DNA of 64,000 nucleotides from Apiotrichum sp. Y4204 (taxonomy: Eukaryota; Basidiomycota; Tremellomycetes; Trichosporonales; Trichosporonaceae), in the NCBI GenBank assembly GCA_025531455.1, contig JAMYHL010000080.1, positions 1-64,000 of the forward strand, in the 5' to 3' direction. A program made the position numbers and the translations under genes. This document shows positions 57,425 to 64,000 of this stretch, one piece after another. The number at the start of each line of letters is the position of its first letter. Position 1 is the stretch's first letter. The notes under the pieces are model-generated. The model saw only the letters and a program-made list of their open reading frames with translations. It searched no databases and was not told the DNA's origin.

Positions 57425-58314
57425 TGCCTTCTGGGATTGAGGTTGTGCGGTTTGTGTAGGGGATGGTGTTGGGATGCCCAAGGGATTCCCACAACAGTGT
57501 ACAGTACTACGTGCCATAGTAGATGGGCAACAGGGCAGGGGCAGCGTGTCGCACCCTTGCAGAATGCTAGCTCCGACATGTACAGTATCTGCTGCCTTTT
57601 GGTGACCGCTCTCCACTGACATGCACCCGAGAGACTGAAGGTTTAATCCAGCGCACGCCACCGGATGAGCTCCGCACATTGACGCACTGCGGCCTGTCTG
57701 CTACAAACAAGAGGCTACATAAACCTGGTGCTACCTCAACCGGGCAGTGCGTCTCATCAACCTCCTGTCGGTGGCACGTCATGCCCGTCTTCCTGATCAT
57801 CGAGGTGGCCAACGGGCTCAAGAAGAAAGATCACACCTTCTGCGGCGAAATCAAAGCCAGAAGACGTTTATCCCTTTATGCGTATAACTGCGCCGCGTAT
57901 CAAAGACGAGCGGTCTCAGCCTTGTGAAGGTCCTCTCGGCTACAAACTTGCCGCTGGACGGCCACGGTCGAAGATGAGCTAGATAATCGAGCAGATGTGA
58001 GCACCGCGGAAGTGGCGACTGATTTCAGTCGGTGTTTGTACATACATATTGTATCCCAACTTTCCAGAGTCAGTTGCGTATTGTGAGACGACGATTGTCA
58101 GTCCGTCAGTCCGTTAGATGGATGTTTACATACACATGACTATGAATGGGCCCGAGGCTATGGGCATGTATGGAATGGTTATGGAAATGTATGGAATGGC
58201 ACGAGCATGCGAGGTACGCCAGCACTACCCTTCAACGATTATGCTTCACTGATCACTGATGGAACTATCAAACAACACCGACCTGGAAGAAACTGGGGGT
58301 CGCGACCCAAACAC
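57425..58314. other. Convergent intergenic region, 0.9 kb
   Basis: Lies between the permease and the orphan gene at 58315. GGAATG-type short repeats near 58165-58205. No supported gene. Confidence 0.5.
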
Positions 58315-59019
58315 CTACACCCTGCCTCCCAACCCAGCCCTTCCCGAAACAACGCGGAGCTCGCCCTTTACGACCCCAATCTCCTCCGCAAGCGCCATAC
58401 ACACCTCCTGGAGCTGCTCGGCCGTGCGGAACTCGAGCTCGACCTCGTCGCCCTCGTCGCCAAACACGAGCGCGTTCGCTGCGCCCCTGTCCGCTTCCAC
58501 AATGGTCGCCAGCACGTCGTCAATGACTGAAAAGAACTCGTCGCGCGGGATTATGGCGATCTCGTCGTCTTCCGCCGTGGCGAGGTATACGAGGTCCTCG
58601 ACAAGGCCGGCGTGCTGGCCGTACGGTGATTCCTCGGCGTGGCATTCAAACTCGGAGGAGGAAGACTCGACAGGGCTAGAGGCTAGAGGGGATGAAGGCT
58701 TGTGGGATGACGGTCTCTGTGTCTGTGTTTGCGTCTGCTTGGCGTGCGCGATACGCAGGGCGAGGGGGCTGGCGTACCAGTGCTCGCCGAGGCGGTACGG
58801 GTCGCGGTCCCAACGGCGGGGCGTCGGCGGGGTGCCGGCTGGACTGGCGGCGATGAATGCGAGTGTTGGCACTGGGCGGCGCTCAGGGGTGAGATACGGC
58901 CTCTGGCGAGAGGGAGTCGTGTGCGCTAGACGCCGCGGAGTAGTTAATGGCCGCGGACCCTTTGGCGACTTTGGAGACTTTGGGGAGCGGAGCGGGCTCG
59001 ACGAGCACGAGGTCGTCAT
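58315..59019 (-). CDS. Orphan protein, unknown function
   Basis: Intron-free frame of 234 residues with ATG at 59019. The N-terminal ~70 residues are basic and Ser/Pro-rich, with a repeated SPKSPK motif, the pattern of proline-directed kinase sites. The middle has WDRDPYRLGEHWYASPLALRI, which looks like a short linear motif or a small folded element, then an acidic Ser/Glu block. The C-terminal ~85 residues are acidic and alpha-helical in character (LVEDLVYLATAEDDEIAIIP; EFRTAEQLQEVCMALAEEI). No signal peptide or membrane helix. Codon use is C-ending like the definite genes, which supports it being real. I do not recognise the family. Confidence 0.65.
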   Translation of the reverse strand: MTTSCSSSPLRSPKSPKSPKGPRPLTTPRRLAHTTPSRQRPYLTPERRPVPTLAFIAASPAGTPPTPRRWDRDPYRLGEHWYASPLALRIAHAKQTQTQTQRPSSHKPSSPLASSPVESSSSEFECHAEESPYGQHAGLVEDLVYLATAEDDEIAIIPRDEFFSVIDDVLATIVEADRGAANALVFGDEGDEVELEFRTAEQLQEVCMALAEEIGVVKGELRVVSGRAGLGGRV

Positions 59020-59846
59020 GGATGCGGGGTGGTCGCGTGAGGTGATCGTGTGACAGATGGAATGGAGGTAATAGGATCTGGAGTGGACGAGGAAGGTGTT
59101 GTGGTGCTATATTGTTGTAGTTGATGTGGATGTTGATGGTTGTGAGGTGGTCGTCATTGTTGTTGTCTTCGTCGTCGTGTGTTGTCGTGTTGTCGTGTTC
59201 GCATTCCGTACATATTCCGTACTGTACGGAATGTCTTTTCCTTTGCACCACGGGTGGTCTGTGCGCCCGCCATCGTGACGATTCCCCCCAAGGCGATCCA
59301 TTCCCATCGGACGCGACGAGCAGCCACCCACCTCCACATCAAAATAAACAAAGACCGTCCGTTTGTCGTGTCCGAGACAATGAATGTCACCATGGATGAA
59401 TGATCGTGAATATCAGTGAATGCACTCAGACGGGGCCGAGGCGACGCATTTGGTGTCCTGGGTTGACCAGAGTCATCGTGTGCATGCTCTGAGCAATGAA
59501 GCATGACGGTAGCTGGACGCGTCGCGCGTCGACAATGCACAGCCACAGTACCCACAGTCGGACACGTCCGGCTTCACACGTCTCGAGTTCATGTCGCCCT
59601 TGTTATCTGCCCTGTGCCCCGCCTTGAGGGATTATTCAGTTTTCTTCTACTGTACGGTGTCAACGTGCAGAGAGATGCCCCGACGCTCCGAACTCTTTGC
59701 ATCATTCGCACACTGTAACTTGGGCTTGAGCGGCAGGCGCGAGTCTACATCTCATGGTAACTGTGCAATGGACTCAATGGTATGGGAGTGTCTGTTGTAT
59801 GTATCTCTGGGTATCATCCTAGTGTGACACGCGGCGCGGAACGTGC
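59020..59846. other. Intergenic, 0.8 kb
   Basis: The left part is T/G-rich on the plus strand (leader of the orphan gene, A/C-rich in sense). No supported gene. Confidence 0.5.
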
Positions 59847-60206
59847 TCAACTGCGCCCGGAGTCGAGTAAGCGGTATACTTCTTCATACGTCCAACGGTC
59901 GTTGACGCTGTTGGCGATTGTCTGCATGAATGCTACGACCAATTTAAAATTCATTGGGGGGTTGCGGAGGTCGTCGATGAGATCGTTGAGGGTGAGTTGA
60001 GGCTCCAAGTTGAGTACGCGGCAAACTTCTTCGACGCTCCAACGGGCATTGTGTTCGTTCGCGAACCCACGCAAGATCCGAGTGAGACCGTGGAAGTTCT
60101 CGGGGAGGGTGCGGATGTCGTCAAGGAGCCCTTCGAGCGTGAGTGGAAGCGGTCTGTTGTAAGTCAGTTCTGCAATCTTCCACAAGATCGTCGTACCCGT
60201 CTTCAT
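59847..60206 (-). CDS. Small protein of two 49-residue helical repeats
   Basis: Frame of 119 residues from ATG 60206; an upstream in-frame ATG at 60296 would give 149. I prefer 60206 because a TATAAATA box at 60312-60319 lies about 105 nt upstream. That spacing is seen at other genes here and would put transcription start after the upstream ATG. The protein is almost wholly two copies of one unit: LTLEGLLDDIRTLPENF...ANEHNARWSVEEVCRVL, and LTLNDLIDDLRNPPMNF...ANSVNDRWTYEEVYRLL. Shared positions are LTL, L-x-D-D-(I/L)-R, P, NF, AN, RW, EEV and a final R-x-L. Both look alpha-helical. No family is recognised and no signal peptide is present in the shorter form. The symmetry argues that it is a real, selected protein. 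Confidence 0.65.
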   Translation of the reverse strand: MKTGTTILWKIAELTYNRPLPLTLEGLLDDIRTLPENFHGLTRILRGFANEHNARWSVEEVCRVLNLEPQLTLNDLIDDLRNPPMNFKLVVAFMQTIANSVNDRWTYEEVYRLLDSGRS

Positions 60207-60933
60207 TGTTTGACGGAGAGGACGTTGCCATCGTGCTAGGCTAATGGCGAGAAAATGGGAGGATCGGGAGGATGAGGGGGAATGGACCAGTGTCATGGTC
60301 TCGACATCTGTATTTATATGGTTCTCACAGCGTGGTCTTCCCTCCCAAAAGTCGCCACAGCTGACTGGACAATGGTAGTAGTCGGATCCAGTCAGATCTA
60401 GTCGACCGAGCCGATCATTGAAAGACGACAGGCCTCATTCCTTGTCGTGTTCCATCCGACGCGCTCAGTTTTGGATACTGACTCTGCACTCTCATCCTCA
60501 TTCACATGTTCACACTCGATATATACAACAATACACTGCGAGCCAGCGGTCGTGCATGCTTCGTCGCAGATGTGAGCGGCATGAGCGTGAGCATCGCTTC
60601 CATGCAGCCTGGTCCACATCACAGTGTTGGAGCGGAAAAGAACCGCAAGTGGGTGACAATTGCCACCCTAGAAAGAAATCAACCGCGTTCAATCACGCGC
60701 AGTCCCAGCTTGGCCTTATCAACAACCCTCTGACTTTCCACCGGGCGCGGTCAGATTACAAGGTGAGTTGAACTCCATCTTGGTACCCCCATGTCCTCCC
60801 ATCAACACGCCCACTCCCTCGCCAAACCCCTGTCCCCTCTCCACCCACTCACCTCAATTCACCTGCCTCTTCGCTCGGCTCGAATGTAACATCCGTGCCC
60901 GACAACCTGGCGCCCGAAAACGCCCGATCGGCG
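60207..60933. other. Intergenic, promoter region of repeat protein
   Basis: No other gene is supported. Confidence 0.5.
60312..60319 (-). promoter_or_regulatory. TATA box (TATAAATA)
   Basis: Minus-strand consensus TATA element about 105 nt before the preferred start codon of the repeat protein. Confidence 0.55.
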
Positions 60934-61037
60934 GCTCTTGTGGTGTAGTGGCTATCATACTCTCTTAGGGTTGGCGACGGATTCCCGTGCCATCTTAAGC
61001 TTGGGAGTGGTCCTCGGTTCAAATCCGGGCAAGGGCC
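60934..61037 (+). tRNA. tRNA-Pro(AGG), 31-nt intron
   Basis: Acceptor GCTCTTG pairs with CAAGGGC (one G-T). The D region is GTGTAGTGGCTATCAT. Anticodon stem CTCTC/GGGAG, loop TT-AGG-G as in other eukaryotic tRNA-Pro, then a 31-nt intron after position 37. T-arm is CTCGG-TTCAAAT-CCGGG, discriminator C. Confidence 0.9.
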
Positions 61038-61042
61038 TTTTT
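61038..61042 (+). terminator. Pol III terminator (T5) of tRNA-Pro
   Basis: T5 immediately after the discriminator base. Confidence 0.8.
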
Positions 61043-61561
61043 GAAGATATGCGCTCGCGAGAGACGTTGAGCGAGCTGCGCGAGCTGCAAGAGGGTGATT
61101 GCTACCTTGGCCGAAGCTCAGTGGACAGCTATCTAGCACGATGACTTGCCGCGAGGCGCCGTCCGCCCTGGTGGAGGAATGACCGATCGGCCAAAGCGTA
61201 ATCGCAAGACGTACCGTGGAAGCCGCACTGTAGAGGGGTTCCTCAGAATTACAGCAATGCCCAATCGGGCCTGTTGTATTGTCCTGATCCCTTCTCATAA
61301 ACACCGGTAGAGACATGTAGATTGACGGTACCACGAGATATGAGATGATACTCCGATTGTACAGCTGCGGTTCTCTGCAATCGTCACAACTAGCAGATCT
61401 GACAAGTGGCGGTGCCACAACCTCTGCTGACCTGCGCTGATCCAATTCGCGCTGACAGCAAATGCCACGCCATTCCGCGCAACGTCACCGTCCTCCACCG
61501 CCATCGCATCGACAACAACAAATCCAACATCCCTCCATCCCACAACTAACGTCCAAACACC
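61038..61561. other. Intergenic, promoter of PIG-M gene
   Basis: No supported gene. C/A-rich leader before the start codon. Confidence 0.5.
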
Positions 61562-63007
61562 ATGTCCAAACCCGGACAGGCCCAGCAGGCCACCCGAGAT
61601 CCGGCACGAGGGCGGCAGACCGCGCTCATCCTCCTCCTCTCGCTGGCCATCCAGCTCGCGCTTCTCGCGTACGCCGCGCACGTCGACGCAAACCCTCTCG
61701 GAGGTATCAAGTACACCGACGTCGACTGGCGCGTAGTTTACGATGGACTCAAGCACGTCGCGTACCCACGCGACGAGGACCTCGCTTCGGGCCCACTGGC
61801 AGTGTATCTCCGGCCATGGATCCGGATTGGGTCGCCGTACGCGCGCGCAACGTTCAGATATACCCCGCTGCTTGTCCTCGTCCTCGCCCCTGCGCTCATC
61901 TCCCCTCTTCTCGGCCGCCTGGTGCTCGTAGCACTCACGCTCGCGCTCCCCGCCGTCCTCCTCTCTGATCCCGACGTCAGCGCGTGGAAGGTCCACGCGC
62001 TGTGGACGCTCAACCCCGTCGTGCTCAACATCACCACAAGGGGGAGCCCCGAGGCCCTCCCGTGTCTACTGACTGCCGTCCTGGCTATTTCGCTCCGCCG
62101 TGCGGGTCTCGGCGCGGGAGAGAAGGGTAGGACGGTAGCGACGCCGAAGGAAACGCGCTGGGAGGCTGTCTCGGCCGCGGCCCTCGCCCTCGCGGCGAGC
62201 TACAAGATTTACCCGGCCATCTACGTTCCTGCCATCTGGCGCGCCCTCGCCCGGCGGCACGGGTGGTTCGGCGCGGGCGTGTGGCGCTTCGCGGCCGTCG
62301 GTGCGGCGGTGACGCTTGTGGTCAACGGAGCACTGTGGGCTATGTACGTGACATCGGGCGTTGGCTGCTGTCGATTCGTTTGGCTAACTCCTCAGCTGGG
62401 GCGCACCCTTCCTCGAGCACACGTTCACGTACCACCTCGCGCGCCTCGACCACCGGCACAACTTCAGCCCCTACTTCCTCCCAATCTACCTCAACCTCAC
62501 TTCTAGTGATTCCCCCTCCTCTCTCCTCCTCTCCATCCTCCGCCACCCGCTCGCGTCGTTCCTCCCGCAGGCGTCCGCTGTCCTCCTCGCTGGCGCCGCA
62601 CTCGAGCCCGCCCTCGGCGTCGCGGGCGCGCTCTTCTTCCAGACGGCCATCTTTGTTGTGTTCAACAAGGTGTGCACTTCGCAGGTAAGTTGGGTGCTCT
62701 TGCACAGTAGCTCGTTCCATCCAGCTCGGACCGGTGGTGCTGCGTCTGACTCTGACTCGCCCGCTAACACGCTCAGTACTTTCTTTGGCCGCTCCCCCTC
62801 GTCCCATTACTGCGCCTCCCACGCCTCTCGTGGGGCGTCCTCGGAGCCTGCCTCGCCGCCTGGGTCGGCGCGCAGGCGCTCTGGCTCGGCACGGCGTACC
62901 GCCTCGAGTTCCTCGCACAGCCAGTGTACGTGCCGCTCTGGGGCGCAGGTTGTCTCCTGTTTGTGGTGAGCGCGGCGGGGATCGGGGCACTTCTCGACGG
63001 TATTTAG
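61562..63007 (+). CDS. GPI14: GPI mannosyltransferase 1 (PIG-M, GPI14)
   Basis: Three exons (61562-62343, 62396-62684, 62777-63007) give 433 residues; Saccharomyces Gpi14 and human PIG-M are of similar size. The enzyme adds the first mannose (alpha-1,4, from dolichol-phosphate-mannose) to the GPI precursor in the ER lumen. Residues ~22-42 are the first membrane helix. The lumenal loop has the catalytic DxD motif as KYTDVDW (usual form TDxDY). Then come GSPYARATFRYTPLL, KVHALWTLNPVVLNITTRGSPE, and ASYKIYPAIYVPAIWR. The exon 1-2 junction gives WGAPFLEHTFTYHLARLDHRHNFSPYF, a strong family match. Exon 3 opens YFLWPLPLVPLL. About 20 extra residues lie between the DxD motif and GSPY. No partner (PIG-X/PBN1) is nearby. 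Confidence 0.95.
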
Positions 63008-63195
63008 CATTTGCATAGAAACATTCGGTATAAAGGCACGATATGAATACAGTGTATTGCAGAGGGCTGCTTTTCTTTCCTTTTGGTATCAATCCAGGCA
63101 TCACATCCTCCCCGGGAGCCCCCTCCCCTGTCCTCGCTCCACTTCCATCCCCTCTCACTCTCCCAATTCACTCCCCTCATCGCCCCTTCGTCGGC
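63008..63195. other. Short convergent intergenic region
   Basis: Separates the 3' ends of the PIG-M and MFS genes. Nothing else is seen. Confidence 0.5.
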
Positions 63196-64000
63196 TCAAT
63201 CCATGTGAGTATCGACATTCACATCCGCCTCGCTCTCCGGCATGTCCTCGTCCTCCGCTGCGGCCATGGCAAGCGTCGTGACGATCGCGAGCGCAAAGTT
63301 GACCACAGCGGCGCGGTGCAGGCCGTGCGAGTACGCCTTGATGGCGATCTCACGGATGGCAGGAGGGAGGGCGGGGATAATGGCGGTGGAGCGGCGGATG
63401 TGCTCTACGAGCTCGGGGTCCGCAATGTGCTGTGCCAGATCGACCTGCAGTGTTCCCTGCAGCAGCGCGCTGCCGATCGCGACGCCGAGGACCTGCCCGA
63501 TAGTGCGGAACATGTACGTCATGCTGGTCGCCACGGCAATCTCCCCACGGCCCTCTTTTTGGACATTGTGCATCAGCGCGACGAGTGTGCTCGTCAGCGC
63601 GCCAGCATACCCGAATCCACTGGGCGACTGGGCGACCCACGTGAGCCACTCGGGCGAGTGCTCGTCCCACCACAGCATCATGCCGGTGGACAGCACGATG
63701 AGGAGGCCGCTGCCCAGCATGGCCGGGTAATAGCGCCCCGTGCGGCGCATGAACCACCCGACGGCGAGGGAGCCCGCACCGATGAGGACGGTGTACGGCA
63801 GGAGGCGGATGCCGGCCACCGAGGAGGACTGTAGGCGTACGGCGGTAAAGTACAGCGGGACGTTGTACAGGAGGGAGAAGATGGCCATTGCCATGGTGAG
63901 ATTGGACACTGCGACAGAGGCGGGCGTGCGGCGCTTCATGAGGTCGAGAGGGAGGATGGGCTCGAGGGCGTACCACTCTTCCACAGCGAGGAACGCGAGG
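63196..64000 (-). CDS. MFS transporter, DHA2-type, C-terminal part (cut by window edge)
   Basis: The frame is open from base 64000 down to the stop at 63196 (267 residues visible). The start lies outside the window. The visible part begins AFLAVEEWYALEPILPLDLM, the conserved loop before the second half of DHA2 (14-helix) multidrug/basic amino-acid transporters. About five to six helices follow, including MAIFSLLYNVPLYFTAVRLQ, GAGSLAVGWFMRRTGRYYPAM (motif A-like G-x3-G-x3-RR-TGR) and ATSMTYMFRTIGQVLGVAIG. The last helix (VVNFALAIVTTLAMA) is followed by an acidic tail. Relatives are plasma-membrane drug exporters, siderophore transporters or vacuolar VBA proteins. The substrate cannot be chosen from this half. 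No intron is seen in the visible part. Confidence 0.88.
   Translation of the reverse strand, partial: LAFLAVEEWYALEPILPLDLMKRRTPASVAVSNLTMAMAIFSLLYNVPLYFTAVRLQSSSVAGIRLLPYTVLIGAGSLAVGWFMRRTGRYYPAMLGSGLLIVLSTGMMLWWDEHSPEWLTWVAQSPSGFGYAGALTSTLVALMHNVQKEGRGEIAVATSMTYMFRTIGQVLGVAIGSALLQGTLQVDLAQHIADPELVEHIRRSTAIIPALPPAIREIAIKAYSHGLHRAAVVNFALAIVTTLAMAAAEDEDMPESEADVNVDTHMD

Overview
The window is nuclear DNA of a GC-rich basidiomycete yeast. Three things point there. It encodes an intron-free translation elongation factor 3, which is essentially fungal. Protein genes carry many short introns (34 to about 85 nt, one of 185 nt) with GTGAGT/GTAAGT donors and CTGAC or CTAAC branch motifs close to the acceptor. 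It also has a CAP59/CMT1-family (GT69) glycosyltransferase of the kind best known from capsule biology in Tremellomycetes. A member of Tremellomycetes, perhaps Trichosporonales, is my inference and cannot be proved from this segment.

Layout, left to right. 1-1513 (-): secreted, single-pass membrane glycoprotein, cut by the window edge. 4778-5440 (+): small two-helix membrane protein. 7187-10528 (+): EF-3. 11452-13628 (+): monocarboxylate-type MFS transporter. 13972-14589 (-): RNA polymerase II subunit RPB11, convergent with the transporter. 18697-19625 (+): secreted expansin/barwin-like protein. 20664-21907 (-): Sos7-like kinetochore coiled coil. 22241-22327 (-): tRNA-Trp. 23256-26902 (-): large ubiquitin-specific protease. 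28384-29838 (-): secreted GH105-like hydrolase. 29839-35785: gene-poor stretch with two divergent intron-containing tRNA-Ser(GCT) genes and a 15-bp minisatellite. 35786-36576 (+): small six-cysteine protein. 39150-40378 (+): TTC1-like TPR co-chaperone. 42145-42708 (+): Pro/Gln-rich small membrane protein. 43874-44305 (+): single-helix membrane protein with an uncertain 3' end. 45259-45776 (+): second small six-cysteine protein. 47063-49177 (-): GT69 glycosyltransferase. 49178-55842: the largest gap, with repeats and one unexplained open frame. 55843-57424 (+): AAAP amino-acid permease. 58315-59019 (-): orphan protein. 59847-60206 (-): small protein made of two 49-residue repeats. 60934-61037 (+): tRNA-Pro(AGG). 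61562-63007 (+): GPI mannosyltransferase 1 (PIG-M/GPI14). 63196-64000 (-): C-terminal part of a DHA2-type MFS transporter.

The genes are independent eukaryotic units, not an operon or a recognisable biosynthetic cluster. Loosely, several serve the cell surface and secretory route: the membrane glycoprotein, expansin-like protein, GH105-like hydrolase, GT69 enzyme, GPI mannosyltransferase and three transporters. Exon boundaries were placed by hand from splice motifs. For each complete spliced gene except the one at 43874, where no intron is assigned, the exon lengths sum to an intact reading frame. No mobile element, CRISPR array or rRNA gene was seen. I did not find a clear new multi-gene system. 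The best leads are the pair of six-cysteine proteins, the 49-residue repeat protein, and the long unexplained open frame at 53.4-54.4 kb.
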